DNA of 64,000 bases, from positions 90,415 through 154,414 of the forward strand of contig NZ_WAAT01000044.1 of NCBI RefSeq assembly GCF_008806375.1, in the 5' to 3' direction. The stretch comes from Pseudotamlana haliotis (lineage in GTDB: Bacteria > Bacteroidota > Bacteroidia > Flavobacteriales > Flavobacteriaceae). The notes beneath the pieces were generated by a model. The model had not been told where the DNA came from. It was given only the letters and a program-made list of their open reading frames with translations, and ran no database searches. This document shows, one piece after another, positions 40,704 through 50,493 of this stretch. A program made the position numbers and the translations under genes. Within the stretch, counting starts at the first letter, position 1; every line of letters starts with the position of its first letter.

Positions 40704-42878
40704 ATGAGTTGTTTTAAATATTTATGGTGTCTCCTTGTTTTGTTGTTGGTATGTTTCTCTTGTAAGGAAGATGAATATAAAGATAAGGTTGACGACAGTC
40801 AGCTGGTTCATAACCAAGAGGCCGCTTATATTGGATCCAAAACATGTGTGGAATGCCATAATGATGCGTTTAAAAAATGGCAGGGTTCTCATCATGATTT
40901 AGCCATGCAAGTGGCAAATGATTCTACTATTTTAGGTGATTTTAATGATAGTAAAGTAAAAATTGATGGGGTATCTTATCATTTTTTTAAGCGTGAAAAT
41001 AAGTTTTTCGTTTCTGTAGTCGAAGTCGATAAATCTGAAAAAGAATATGAAATAACTTATGCCTTTGGCTTTACACCGTTACAGCAATATTTAGTCGATT
41101 TTGATAAGGGGAGAAAACAAGTTTTAAGGGTTACATGGGATTCCGTAGAAAATAAATGGTTTCATCAATATGCTGGCGATACTATTGTACCTAACGATTG
41201 GTTACATTGGTCTCAAGGGGCGCAAAATTGGAATACCATGTGCGCAGAATGCCACTCTACAAATTTGCAAAAGAATTACAACCCAGGTACAGATGAATTT
41301 CATACGACTTATGATGAAATTAATGTGACTTGCGAAAGTTGTCACGGACCAGGGAGTAATCATGTTAAGTGGGCTTCAAGTAAAGACGGGTCTTATCCAG
41401 ATCAAATTATAAAGGGACAAACTCAAGAAGAGCAATTAATGCTCTGTGCACCTTGCCATTCAAGAAGATCTAAACTTACACCTAACTTAGAACCAGGAAT
41501 ACCGTTTGAGGATCAATATTTACTTCAAAAACTATCAACTAACTTTTATCACGGTGATGGTCAAATAGATGATGAGGATTATGTGTACGCCTCTTTTCTT
41601 CAAAGTAAAATGTATATGGAAGGTGTGAAATGTACAGATTGTCATGATCCACATTCCATGGAATTGAAATTTGACGGGAATCAGCTTTGTTTACAGTGTC
41701 ATGTTCCAGCTAAATATGATACAGAAAAGCACCATTACCACAAACAGGGTACACAGTCTGCGCAGTGTATTAATTGCCATATGACGGGTAAGCTGTATAT
41801 GGGTAATGATTTTAGAAGAGATCATAGTTTTCGAGTGCCTCGTCCAGATCAATCTGTCGAACACGGCACACCTAACGCTTGTACAGGTTGTCACACCAAG
41901 CAAATGGATGAGTGGGCAGCTAATAAAATTGTAGAATGGTATGGAGAAGAACGTTCAGATCATTTTTCTGACGCACTATTATTAAGTGCAGAAAGTGAAA
42001 TAACGGCTTCGGAAACTGCAAAACTTGAAGCATTTATAAATGATTTATCATATCCAGAAATAGCCAGAGCTACTGTAATTGATAACTTGCCTTTTCTAAG
42101 TCAATCGCAATACAACGCTTTTTACACCGCTTTAGACGATAAGTTCCCCTTGGTACGTTATAGTGCATTAGTAAAATTTAGACCATTGTCACCTGAAATT
42201 AGAATTGAAGTAGCTAATAAAATGCTTTATGATCCTTCTAAATTAGTGCGTATTGGTGTTGCCCAGTTGTTAAATGATATTAACGATCAAAGCTTAACTC
42301 AAATCGATCAAGCGGGATTAAATAAAGCAAAGGAAGAATATAAAACCATGTTGTTAAGTAGTGCCGATTTTTCTAATGGGCGTATGCAGTTAGGTGATTA
42401 TTATATTCAGAAGAATGATTACAGTAAAGCGATTAAGCATTATAATATGGCTTTGAAAAAGGATAGTTTGTTAACTCCTGTATATTCAAACCTAGCGACC
42501 GCCTACTCCTTAAATAAAGATTATGAAAATGCCATAAGTACTTTGGATGCTTGGGGTAAGATAGACTCAAAAGAAGGGAGAGTACATTATTTAAAAGGCC
42601 TGTTGTTTTTTGAAATGGCTAAAAATGATGAAGCGGTTTCAGAATTAAAAACAGCTATAAAATTAAATCCAAAAGATGCACGATCTATGTACAATTTAGC
42701 GACTTACTATTATCAAGAAGATAAGGATTTAGCTTCCGCAAAGCAATACATTAATGCGGCGTTAAAAGTTGAGCCAGGAAACCCTGACTATGAGTATTTA
42801 CTAGCGTTAATTTATCAGAAAACGGGAGAAGTTGGGAAAGCACAAGGTATCATGTTGAAGTTACAAGCTAATCAGTAG
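40704..42878 (+). CDS. Octahaem c-type cytochrome with TPR domain, lipoprotein
   Basis: The 724-residue protein has a lipoprotein-type leader (Cys at residue 20) and eight CxxCH haem-binding motifs between C48 and C393: CVECH, CAECH, CESCH, CAPCH, CTDCH, CLQCH, CINCH, CTGCH. A HEAT-like helical stretch (about 425-530) and TPR repeats (about 555-720) follow. The haem part resembles NrfA/Hao-type and cytochrome c-554-like multihaem proteins, which move electrons or reduce nitrogen or sulfur compounds. No standard nrf gene is adjacent. The reaction is unknown. The 3' end overlaps convergent batD by 11 bp. Confidence 0.87.
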   Translation: MSCFKYLWCLLVLLLVCFSCKEDEYKDKVDDSQLVHNQEAAYIGSKTCVECHNDAFKKWQGSHHDLAMQVANDSTILGDFNDSKVKIDGVSYHFFKRENKFFVSVVEVDKSEKEYEITYAFGFTPLQQYLVDFDKGRKQVLRVTWDSVENKWFHQYAGDTIVPNDWLHWSQGAQNWNTMCAECHSTNLQKNYNPGTDEFHTTYDEINVTCESCHGPGSNHVKWASSKDGSYPDQIIKGQTQEEQLMLCAPCHSRRSKLTPNLEPGIPFEDQYLLQKLSTNFYHGDGQIDDEDYVYASFLQSKMYMEGVKCTDCHDPHSMELKFDGNQLCLQCHVPAKYDTEKHHYHKQGTQSAQCINCHMTGKLYMGNDFRRDHSFRVPRPDQSVEHGTPNACTGCHTKQMDEWAANKIVEWYGEERSDHFSDALLLSAESEITASETAKLEAFINDLSYPEIARATVIDNLPFLSQSQYNAFYTALDDKFPLVRYSALVKFRPLSPEIRIEVANKMLYDPSKLVRIGVAQLLNDINDQSLTQIDQAGLNKAKEEYKTMLLSSADFSNGRMQLGDYYIQKNDYSKAIKHYNMALKKDSLLTPVYSNLATAYSLNKDYENAISTLDAWGKIDSKEGRVHYLKGLLFFEMAKNDEAVSELKTAIKLNPKDARSMYNLATYYYQEDKDLASAKQYINAALKVEPGNPDYEYLLALIYQKTGEVGKAQGIMLKLQANQ

Positions 42879-44217
42879 CAGTAGGATTTAACCATTTTTT
42901 GTTTTTAACCGAAGCGTTTAACTTAGCTTTTTTATACTTTAAAAACGCTTTTCTGTCTGAAATTAAATGAGTAAGTAATTGGCTGTAGTTTAAATTAGAA
43001 GCATGATTACTAAAAGCTTTATCATTTATATCCTGAATGGTATCTCTTGTTTTATTAAAAACAGGATGTTCTTCAAGGTCTTGGATTGATTCAAAATCTG
43101 GGTCCAATTTTTTTATCCAAATGTGACTTGCTGAAATAAAGGCATAATAATTCTTATGTCTCAAGGTTTTTTTAACTTGAGAGAATGCATAAGCCTCAGA
43201 TTTTAAATATACCTTATGCTTCCTTTGGTATATAATAAAGCCATACTTTACTAATTTGATAAGAACAAAGAGTATTAAAAGTCCTAAAACAACGTATTCA
43301 ATAAAGGTTTTCGGTGTTAAGCCAAGAATTAAAAACGGCTTTTTTTCTGCTTCAGCTTCTTCAGTAACTTCTTCTTGTAATGATTTTTTTATGCTGGCCA
43401 ACATGGTTAAATCAGCATTCGGTTTCACTGAAACCATGACGGAGTCTATCTTTTTTCTATAAAAACGTTTACTATTTGGGTTCCAATACACATATTCTAT
43501 AGAGGGAATCATAACATCGCCTTCCTTTTCAAAAAGATAATTTACAGTTTCCGAACGCGTTGCAGATACAGAAATTTTCGATTTATGGGTGTTTACTGAT
43601 GGTCGTTTAGGGTAAATACTAACTCCAGAAATGCTGTCCCAGGTAGTAGCGGGAATAAATTCTGATAAGGTGCCAGCTGCAGATCGACTTATAGTACGTT
43701 GCACGACATCACCAACTTTTATGTCTTTTAAGGGTTTTGACCATTTTTCGCTGATATTTAGTGAATTTGATACCAGCCAATTATTTAAACTATAGCCCAA
43801 AGGCACATCTTTGACTTGAAAGGTTTTGGCTTTGGTTTTTACGACCCGCTTAATACCTTGGTATCCGCCTGGTTTTGGAGATTCTATATGTATGGATAAG
43901 CTAGGTATAGTAATTTCGCCTTGTTTGGTCGGGAAGACATTGTAATAAAATTGAACCCCTGCGTATTGTTTCCCGTTAAATGTTCGAGTGTCACTCATCG
44001 ATCTAAAATAAACGGTTAGGGCGCCATCAATTTGAATGTTTCCTAGATCGATTCCTGAAGTAAACCATGTTTCACTATAAACTGAAACGGTTAAGTGAAT
44101 GGGTTGACCAATATAGGCTTCATTGGTATTAGTGTTAATATAACTAATAATGTTTTGGCTAAAACTAACCAAAGAGCATAAACAAAAAACGATATGTAAA
44201 CCAATTTTTTTTACCAT
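42868..44217 (-). CDS. batD: BatD-like protein
   Basis: The 449-residue protein has a signal peptide, two or three beta domains in the exported part (about 22-290; the VGQP-like segment EAYIGQPIHLTVSVYSE is typical of BatD), one transmembrane helix (about 300-325) and a helical cytoplasmic tail. BatD is the last gene of the Bat stress operon of Bacteroidota and is often linked to VWA partners. It overlaps batB/C by 7 bp, so translation is coupled. The function is not established beyond stress tolerance in this phylum. The start agrees with the overlap. Confidence 0.82.
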   Translation of the reverse strand: MVKKIGLHIVFCLCSLVSFSQNIISYINTNTNEAYIGQPIHLTVSVYSETWFTSGIDLGNIQIDGALTVYFRSMSDTRTFNGKQYAGVQFYYNVFPTKQGEITIPSLSIHIESPKPGGYQGIKRVVKTKAKTFQVKDVPLGYSLNNWLVSNSLNISEKWSKPLKDIKVGDVVQRTISRSAAGTLSEFIPATTWDSISGVSIYPKRPSVNTHKSKISVSATRSETVNYLFEKEGDVMIPSIEYVYWNPNSKRFYRKKIDSVMVSVKPNADLTMLASIKKSLQEEVTEEAEAEKKPFLILGLTPKTFIEYVVLGLLILFVLIKLVKYGFIIYQRKHKVYLKSEAYAFSQVKKTLRHKNYYAFISASHIWIKKLDPDFESIQDLEEHPVFNKTRDTIQDINDKAFSNHASNLNYSQLLTHLISDRKAFLKYKKAKLNASVKNKKWLNPTATD

Positions 44218-45914
44218 GAATTATTGGTTTTTTTAGTTTCTACTAAACCTTTTTTAATTTGATATCGAAACTTCTTACTTAAAAATAGAGCGGGATCATC
44301 ATCAACTTTTCGCATCAATATATTTTTAGGCAATTCCCCTTGTCCTGATTTGAAATTATCAGGCAGTTCATCCAACTCTTTACTTTTACGTTTACCGGTT
44401 TCTGCAGTTTCTTCAAGTCTTTTTTTCTGCATATCTTTTTTCGTGGCTTTTTGTCCGCCACCGCTCAAATCTTCAGGCGAATTATTTTGCTTATTTTTAG
44501 CACTAGGTTTGTCTTTTAAGTCAACATCTTCAGGTTTTAAAGCTTCCATTGCGGTTATAGCTTTTTTCACATGAGCAAGGTTGGAATGTGCGTTTTTATT
44601 GGAAGGGTCTTTTTGAATGACTTTTTCAAAAATAGTTGCAGACTTATCTAAACGTCCTAATTTCGCATATGTTAACCCTAGGTTGTACAAACCACTAACT
44701 GTAGTGTCTTGTTTAAAGGCCGTTTCAGCACTTAAATAATCACCAGCTTTGTAGTAAGCAACACCTTTATGCATAGGGTCTTTAAATTCCATAGCAGCTT
44801 TTGTGTAATTTTCAGCATCGTATTCTTGTTGCGCTTGGTATTGTTTAGTGTACCATAAATCTTTGAATTTAAAATCTTTCTTATTTTGTTTGTCTTCATC
44901 TGAGCAAGAGCTAAAACAAAGCATGATAATGATGAGATTTAAAGCCCAACCTTTACGGAAGCTTAGCACAAAAATGAAAGCCAGTGGAAAAAGAAGCCAA
45001 TAGCCTTGATCTTTCCAATTTTCATCTTGTTGATCAGATTTGTCTTCAAACACAATGTGAGCACTAATGGCTTTAGCCAAATCTTTAACATCACTGTTAT
45101 CTAAAGTGATTTCTAAAACTTCTACTTTATCGATCTCAGCGAGACTATTAAGTTTCGTTATGTTTAGTGCTGATTTTTCCTTGTGAGAAGGAATGGTTCC
45201 ACCACTTTGAGTTGCAAAAGGGTAGAGGTATAATTTTACATTATTTTGTTGCAAAAACGAACTCACGGTTTCAATAGGTAAGTTGTCTAAGTCATCTGTG
45301 ATAATAAGAATTTTTCCTTCAGCTTTATTATCAGTAAAAAGCGTGTCTAATTTTTTAAATAGTAAACTAAATTCTGTGCCGCTTTGTGGCATCATTCTAG
45401 GCTTTAAGCCATCCAATTGATCTTCTATAATTTTATAATCGGTTGTAAAAGGAATGGCCACGTGTGTAGAACCAGAAAACAAAACCAAGTTGGTTGCGGC
45501 TCTAGGGTTGGCTTCTAGTAAATCGTGAATTTTAAACTTCGCACGCTCTAAACGGTTAGGAGAAACATCGGTGGTTAACATGCTTTGAGATAAATCTAAA
45601 GCGATTGCAAATTGCGATTTCACCTTTTTTGCCGGAGATTTAAATTGACTCCACGTCGGACCTAAAAAAGCAATGAGGCCTATGGCAAACATTAAAATAA
45701 CCGAAAACCTGATTATAATAATTTTCCACGAGTTACCTTTTTGAATGACATAAGGTCTTAAATGTTTCGCAATTTGTTTTTTCCAAGCATAGCTTTCCTT
45801 GTAAAATAGAAAACCTAAGCATAAAATTAAGATCGCACCTATACCTAACCATAGGTAATCTGTTCGTAAAAAATGGAATTTTTCCCAATTGATATGTTTG
45901 AGTTTATCTAACAT
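44211..45914 (-). CDS. batB: BatB-BatC fusion: VWA domain plus TPR
   Basis: The 567-residue protein has an N-terminal membrane anchor pair (about 24-40, 65-88), a VWA domain (about 95-285) with MIDAS motif DLSQS (D107, S109, S111), a second hydrophobic segment (about 305-340), and a periplasmic or cytosolic TPR region (about 345-460) followed by a Lys/Glu-rich linker. In many Bacteroidota BatB (VWA) and BatC (TPR) are separate; here one ORF covers both. It overlaps batA by 1 bp and batD by 7 bp. The VWA likely binds Mg and a partner, with MoxR as the ATPase of the system. Confidence 0.82.
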   Translation of the reverse strand: MLDKLKHINWEKFHFLRTDYLWLGIGAILILCLGFLFYKESYAWKKQIAKHLRPYVIQKGNSWKIIIIRFSVILMFAIGLIAFLGPTWSQFKSPAKKVKSQFAIALDLSQSMLTTDVSPNRLERAKFKIHDLLEANPRAATNLVLFSGSTHVAIPFTTDYKIIEDQLDGLKPRMMPQSGTEFSLLFKKLDTLFTDNKAEGKILIITDDLDNLPIETVSSFLQQNNVKLYLYPFATQSGGTIPSHKEKSALNITKLNSLAEIDKVEVLEITLDNSDVKDLAKAISAHIVFEDKSDQQDENWKDQGYWLLFPLAFIFVLSFRKGWALNLIIIMLCFSSCSDEDKQNKKDFKFKDLWYTKQYQAQQEYDAENYTKAAMEFKDPMHKGVAYYKAGDYLSAETAFKQDTTVSGLYNLGLTYAKLGRLDKSATIFEKVIQKDPSNKNAHSNLAHVKKAITAMEALKPEDVDLKDKPSAKNKQNNSPEDLSGGGQKATKKDMQKKRLEETAETGKRKSKELDELPDNFKSGQGELPKNILMRKVDDDPALFLSKKFRYQIKKGLVETKKTNNSW

Positions 45915-46906
45915 TACGAGGTTCTAAGGCGTTTAAAAATGACGATTAAATTGTTTAGGAAAACGAGAACACATCCTAAAACTAAAGCGGCACCTAAAGG
46001 ATAATAATATAATAGTGTTTTAGGCGTGAAACTTTCTTCTTCGTATTCTACGGGTTCTAGTTTTTCTAATTCTGCGTATATTTTTTCAAGCTCTTTAGTG
46101 TCTTTTGCTCTAAAATATTTTCCGTTGGTTAATTCTGAAATTTCTGTTAGCGTGCGTTCATCTAAATCGGAAGAATTATCGCCAGGATCACCAATACCAA
46201 TTGTGTATATTATGGTTGAATCCTTTTTAGCCATATTCGCAGCATCCAGCGGTAATATGTCCATGCCACTATCAACACCATCGGTTAAAAGCAGCATCAC
46301 TTTATTGGGTATGGTATCGCGTTCAAACATATCCATGCCTTTTACAATGGCTTTCCCTATGTTGGTCATTTGTCCGGCCATACCAACGTCTGCTTCATCT
46401 AACATGGTTTGTACTGTTGGTAAATCTGTAGTGAACGGGGCTTGAATATAGGCGTTACTTGCAAAAAAAATGAGGCCCATTTTATCACTTTCACGTTTTA
46501 CAATAAAATCCTGCATGATGTTTTTTACGGCTTCCCAACGGGTTACGGGCTTGTTGTCGATATACCAGTCTTTATTCGCCATACTGAAAGATAAATCGGC
46601 AAGAATTAAAAAGCTACGTGAGGTTTTTATCTTTTTTTCAGGTTTACCCACCAATTCTGGTGAAGCCATAGCAATTATTAATAACAACCAAATCACAAAC
46701 ATAAAAAATGAAGCAAACCATGAGCGTTTTTTAATATGAGATGCTTTTTTAGGTTTTTGCTTTGATGCTTTTGCACTGGCTTTAAAATAAGGGTATATTA
46801 AGGCTGTACTTCTATTTTTAATAGTAGGCAAGAGCCAGTATACCAAAAATGGTAGTACAACCAAGAAGGCCATGTAAGGATATGCAAAGTGAAAATTATC
46901 AGGCAT
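45914..46906 (-). CDS. batA: BatA-like VWA membrane protein
   Basis: The 330-residue protein has an N-terminal membrane helix pair (about 10-27 and 62-82) and a VWA domain (about 95-280) with MIDAS DLSFS (D104, S106, S108), and the later TDGVDSGMD motif supplies the next metal ligands. A C-terminal membrane helix (about 300-320) closes the protein. BatA of the Bacteroides aerotolerance operon has this topology. It overlaps the upstream DUF4381 gene by 8 bp. Together with BatB/C it probably forms a VWA complex that works with MoxR. Confidence 0.85.
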   Translation of the reverse strand: MPDNFHFAYPYMAFLVVLPFLVYWLLPTIKNRSTALIYPYFKASAKASKQKPKKASHIKKRSWFASFFMFVIWLLLIIAMASPELVGKPEKKIKTSRSFLILADLSFSMANKDWYIDNKPVTRWEAVKNIMQDFIVKRESDKMGLIFFASNAYIQAPFTTDLPTVQTMLDEADVGMAGQMTNIGKAIVKGMDMFERDTIPNKVMLLLTDGVDSGMDILPLDAANMAKKDSTIIYTIGIGDPGDNSSDLDERTLTEISELTNGKYFRAKDTKELEKIYAELEKLEPVEYEEESFTPKTLLYYYPLGAALVLGCVLVFLNNLIVIFKRLRTS

Positions 46907-47372
46907 GTTTTTTAATCCAAGTTATACACGTTTCGGTAAATTCATTAAAATTGAATGTACCTGTATTATTAAATTCATTTTTATAAATGGCAGAAGCAAT
47001 AACTTCTTGATGGTTTAAGAAGTATGGTTTGTTCAACTTTTTATCTAAAAAAGCAAGCCAGCTTTCACCTTGTAAAGCAGCAACCTCCTTCCTGTTGTAT
47101 GTTTGTAGAGCGGTTTGCTTCATTAAAAACATCACTTGAGAGATTAAGGTACTTGTTGCTTCTTTTTCTTTCGTTTTTAAAGCTATAATTTGAGAAACAG
47201 CTTCTCGACGATAGGCATTTGATTTGTATTTTATGTACACTTTATAGGCTATATATAGCATGAAGATAACTAGTAGGAAAAACACAATTTTCCAGCCTAA
47301 AGTATCCATGGTGAATGGAATAGGAGCGGGCTCCAATATTGGACTTAATTCTATGTTTTTTTCTTGTAGCAT
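46899..47372 (-). CDS. DUF4381-type Bat-operon membrane protein
   Basis: The 157-residue protein has one transmembrane helix (about 27-48) after a short N-terminal region (PILEPAPIPF), and a helical cytoplasmic domain (about 55-157) containing AYRREAVSQI and WLAFLDKKLNKPYF. This is the layout of DUF4381 proteins found between DUF58 and VWA genes in MoxR operons. Its end overlaps batA by 8 bp and its start abuts the DUF58 gene without a gap, so tight coupling is seen. Confidence 0.8.
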   Translation of the reverse strand: MLQEKNIELSPILEPAPIPFTMDTLGWKIVFFLLVIFMLYIAYKVYIKYKSNAYRREAVSQIIALKTKEKEATSTLISQVMFLMKQTALQTYNRKEVAALQGESWLAFLDKKLNKPYFLNHQEVIASAIYKNEFNNTGTFNFNEFTETCITWIKKHA

Positions 47373-48311
47373 TTATCTGTTATAATTACTAAATACGTCT
47401 ATAAGTTGATTTTCAATAGGGTCTGTGGTGTTGACTTTAAAAATGTTTATTTGGTATTTTTCCAATTCCGCTTTAAAATTTTTATAATCAGTTTCAAATG
47501 TATCTTTAAGCGCCTTATTTAGTTTTTTGTTTTTTCCGTTAAGGTTTATTTGATGCGTTGTATTGGTTATGGTGAAATTTTCCTCTGGAAATTGTTCTTC
47601 CATGTCATCATATACTTTAATAAGTACCAAATCATTATGGAGCGCCAATTGGCTTAAATAGGATACTACTGAAGCACTATATCTACGGAAATCACTAATT
47701 ATAAAAACCACGTAATCATGTGTTACAATGTTGTTTATTTTTGAAATAATTTCTGTTAAATTGTCTTCAAACTCAAAATGACCAGCTTCATATATCTTTT
47801 GATTGGCTTCAATTATCTTCTGTAAAAAATAAATAATATTTCTGGAATCTCTTTTAGGTGTAACCACCTCATAAGTTTCTCCAGAATTTACCATGCCGCC
47901 AACGCGATCGCAACCCTTTTTTATTTTATGAGCTAAAATTGAAGCCAGTTCGCCGGCAACAACCGATTTCGTTTTTTTCTTGGAACCAAAACCCATACTC
48001 GCTGTTTGATCAACATAAATAAAGGCAGGTTTTTCTTTTTCTTCTGTAAATATTTTAGTGTGCGTGCCACCAGTTTTAGCTGTGACGTTCCAGTCGATTT
48101 TTCTAATATCATCACCTAAAACATAAGGCCTAGATTCCTCAAAATCTAATCCTCTGCCTCGCAACTTGGAAGCATAACGACCAGATAATACACTATTTGA
48201 TTTTTGTTTGCCAGAGCTGAAATTAACGATAGAACTTATTAGCTCGAACTTCAAAAGATGTTCAAGAGTAAGAAAAATATTCTCGTTATCAATAGGCTTG
48301 GGTGATTTCAT
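47373..48311 (-). CDS. DUF58 domain protein of the MoxR/Bat operon
   Basis: The 312-residue protein carries the DUF58 core: RGLDFEESRPYVLGDDIRKID (in two overlapping parts, about 52-72), then WNVTAKTGGTHTKIF. A VWA-like fold region follows with YVDQTASMGFG (about 106) as a degenerate MIDAS. DUF58 proteins act with MoxR ATPases and VWA partners in many bacteria. The gene lies 11 nt after moxR and directly abuts the DUF4381 gene, matching the standard order. Confidence 0.88.
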   Translation of the reverse strand: MKSPKPIDNENIFLTLEHLLKFELISSIVNFSSGKQKSNSVLSGRYASKLRGRGLDFEESRPYVLGDDIRKIDWNVTAKTGGTHTKIFTEEKEKPAFIYVDQTASMGFGSKKKTKSVVAGELASILAHKIKKGCDRVGGMVNSGETYEVVTPKRDSRNIIYFLQKIIEANQKIYEAGHFEFEDNLTEIISKINNIVTHDYVVFIISDFRRYSASVVSYLSQLALHNDLVLIKVYDDMEEQFPEENFTITNTTHQINLNGKNKKLNKALKDTFETDYKNFKAELEKYQINIFKVNTTDPIENQLIDVFSNYNR

Positions 48312-48322
48312 AAATATAGGCT

Positions 48323-49291
48323 TTAGGCCACTACAGCAACAACTTCAATAAGTTTATCTATAATTTGATCGGCTGTAATATTTTCGGCTCTACCTTTATA
48401 GCTCACAGCGATTCGGTGTCGTAGTACATCTTTTATTACACCATGAATATCTTCTGGAGTAACAAAGTCACGACCTTGCATCCAAGCATGTACTCTGCTA
48501 CAACGATCTAAAGCAATTGTTCCTCTCGGACTTGCCCCGAAATCGATAAGTTTAGCGAGTTCGGCATCATATTTTTCAGGATATCGACTTGCAGAAATTA
48601 GGCTCACCATATATTTTTCCATGTCTTCGGAAACTTTAATTTGTGAAATTTCTTTTCTAGAATCAAATATGGCTTGCTGCGGAATTGTTTTTATAGTTGT
48701 TTTAGCCGTGTGTGGAGCAGCTTCTCTTTTGTTAAGGCGCATGATTTCTAGCTCGGCATCATCATCAGGATATCCAATAATGGTATGGACTAAAAAACGA
48801 TCCATTTGCGCTTCGGGTAACGGATAAGTTCCTTCCTGTTCAATAGGGTTTTGAGTTGCCATAACCATGAATAACTCTTCCATTTTATAGGTTTTCCCTG
48901 AAACGGTAACTTGGCGCTCTTCCATGGCTTCCAGTAGAGCTGACTGTACTTTTGCAGGAGCCCTGTTTATTTCATCGGCTAAAATGAGGTTACTGAAAAT
49001 AGGCCCTTGTTGAAACATAAATTTCTCGGCTTCATTAGGTAGGTAGATTTCGGTTCCAGTAATGTCCGATGGTAATAAATCAGGTGTAAACTGTATTCGA
49101 CTTAAACCACAATCTAAGTTTTTAGCTAAGGCATTTATAGCCCTTGTTTTAGCCAAACCAGGTAAGCCTTCAAGTAGCATATTGCCATCTGCAAGCAGAA
49201 CAAGTACTATAGTATCAATCAGTTTTTCTTGTCCGATTATGGATTTTGACATTTGCTCTTTTAAAGCTGAAACAGATTCAAATGGTGTCAT
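48323..49291 (-). CDS. MoxR family AAA+ ATPase
   Basis: The 322-residue AAA+ protein has Walker A GLPGLAKT (G42-T49), Walker B LILADEIN (D106, E107), the sensor-1-like TQNPIEQEGTYPLPEAQMDRF segment (about 150-170, partial) and an Arg-rich lid (ASPRGTIALDR, about 250). It is the chaperone-type ATPase of MoxR/Bat systems. The gene order moxR-DUF58-DUF4381-batA-batB/C-batD follows directly. Its own upstream neighbour is a HAD phosphatase gene only 5 nt away. Confidence 0.9.
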   Translation of the reverse strand: MTPFESVSALKEQMSKSIIGQEKLIDTIVLVLLADGNMLLEGLPGLAKTRAINALAKNLDCGLSRIQFTPDLLPSDITGTEIYLPNEAEKFMFQQGPIFSNLILADEINRAPAKVQSALLEAMEERQVTVSGKTYKMEELFMVMATQNPIEQEGTYPLPEAQMDRFLVHTIIGYPDDDAELEIMRLNKREAAPHTAKTTIKTIPQQAIFDSRKEISQIKVSEDMEKYMVSLISASRYPEKYDAELAKLIDFGASPRGTIALDRCSRVHAWMQGRDFVTPEDIHGVIKDVLRHRIAVSYKGRAENITADQIIDKLIEVVAVVA

Positions 49292-49296
49292 TATTT

Positions 49297-50358
49297 TTAG
49301 TTTTTAGTTTCGTTTAACTGAAACGGGTAAATGACCTTCCAATCTTTTTTCATATCAATAATGGTCCAACCGTTTTCAGTAGCATAATCTAGTCCTTTAT
49401 CAAATTGTCCAATGTGGGAATCTCTGTCATACGCCCACTCTCTTTCTCCGTCAGTATGGTGCACATAAAGTTGAAAGGAAGGATATTTGTTAGAGTCACC
49501 ATATTGCATCATTTGCAAATCACCATCTGAATTTCCTGCAGAAAACACAGGTTTTTTTCCTATGAATTTGTTTATTCCAACAGGCTTTCCTGCTTTGTCA
49601 TCTATAAAATCAAGTTCGGGTAATCTTATTATTTTTGCTTTACCGTCTTCCATGACAAATTCAGTTTTTATACTACTACCAACCACTTGGTCTTTTGGGA
49701 TCCCATAAGCTTCTTGAACCCAAGGGCGCATAAACTCTACACCACCTCCAGAAACAATGTAAGTTTTAAAATTATTGGCACGTAAATAATCTAAAAGCTC
49801 TAGCATGGGTTGATAGATCAAGGTGTTAAAAGGTTTTTTAAAACGAGGATGTATGTCTTTTGAAATCCAGTCTTTTACAATACCTTCAAATTCTTTAGCA
49901 GTCATTCCGGCATGTGAGGCCATTACAAGTTCAAGCAGCCCTTTTTCACCTGAAGCCATCAAGGCTTTCATGTCATTTTCAAGTACTGCTTTATAGGGTT
50001 GTTTGTTTTTCCACTCTGGGTGTTCAGGAGCTAGGGCTTTAATCCTAGAAATGGCGAAGAAAAGTTGAAAGTAAGCCGGTTGTTCGCTCCATAAGGTACC
50101 ATCATTATCAAAAGTTCCAATACGGTCCGCGACGGGAATGAAATTTGAGCTACCCTTTGCCGTTACATTTGTCACATAAGATTTTATAGCTTCTTTAGTT
50201 GGGCCTTCTTGCCATGACGGAAGCGGATCTTTAACTTCTTTAGGTGTTTCTGCTTCGGTTGAAACGGTGTTTTCTTTTTCTACTTTTGAACTACAGCTAG
50301 ATACTATCGTTAATACAAAGGCTAGAATTATTAGTTGAAGGGTCTTTCTTGTTTTCAT
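49297..50358 (-). CDS. HAD-superfamily phosphatase lipoprotein
   Basis: The 353-residue protein has a lipoprotein signal with C22 in IVSSCSSK, a linker rich in Glu/Pro, and a HAD fold with motif I FDNDGTLW (D84, D86), motif II VSGGG (about 200) and motif IV GNSDGDLQMM (about 270). It belongs to the phosphoserine-phosphatase-like branch with a helical cap. As an exported lipoprotein it would act on periplasmic phosphate esters. It lies only 5 nt before moxR, so it is probably the first gene of the Bat operon. A substrate cannot be named. Confidence 0.85.
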   Translation of the reverse strand: MKTRKTLQLIILAFVLTIVSSCSSKVEKENTVSTEAETPKEVKDPLPSWQEGPTKEAIKSYVTNVTAKGSSNFIPVADRIGTFDNDGTLWSEQPAYFQLFFAISRIKALAPEHPEWKNKQPYKAVLENDMKALMASGEKGLLELVMASHAGMTAKEFEGIVKDWISKDIHPRFKKPFNTLIYQPMLELLDYLRANNFKTYIVSGGGVEFMRPWVQEAYGIPKDQVVGSSIKTEFVMEDGKAKIIRLPELDFIDDKAGKPVGINKFIGKKPVFSAGNSDGDLQMMQYGDSNKYPSFQLYVHHTDGEREWAYDRDSHIGQFDKGLDYATENGWTIIDMKKDWKVIYPFQLNETKN

Positions 50359-50430
50359 AATTAAATCATAATTGGTATAATTAGCTTAAATGTACGTAAT
50401 TTTTCATTTTTTGTATGAAAATTGGAACAT

Positions 50431-50472
50431 AAAAAAAGTCCTTTGAGGTTTAAACTTCAAAGGACTTTTTTT
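50431..50472. terminator. Bidirectional terminator, 16-bp arms around GTTTAAAC
   Basis: Arms AAAAAAAGTCCTTTGA (50431-50446) and TCAAAGGACTTTTTTT (50457-50472) are perfect. It separates the envelope-lipoprotein gene from the HAD/Bat operon; U-runs occur on both strands. Confidence 0.9.
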
Positions 50473-50493
50473 ATAAAAATGATAAGTTAAGCT

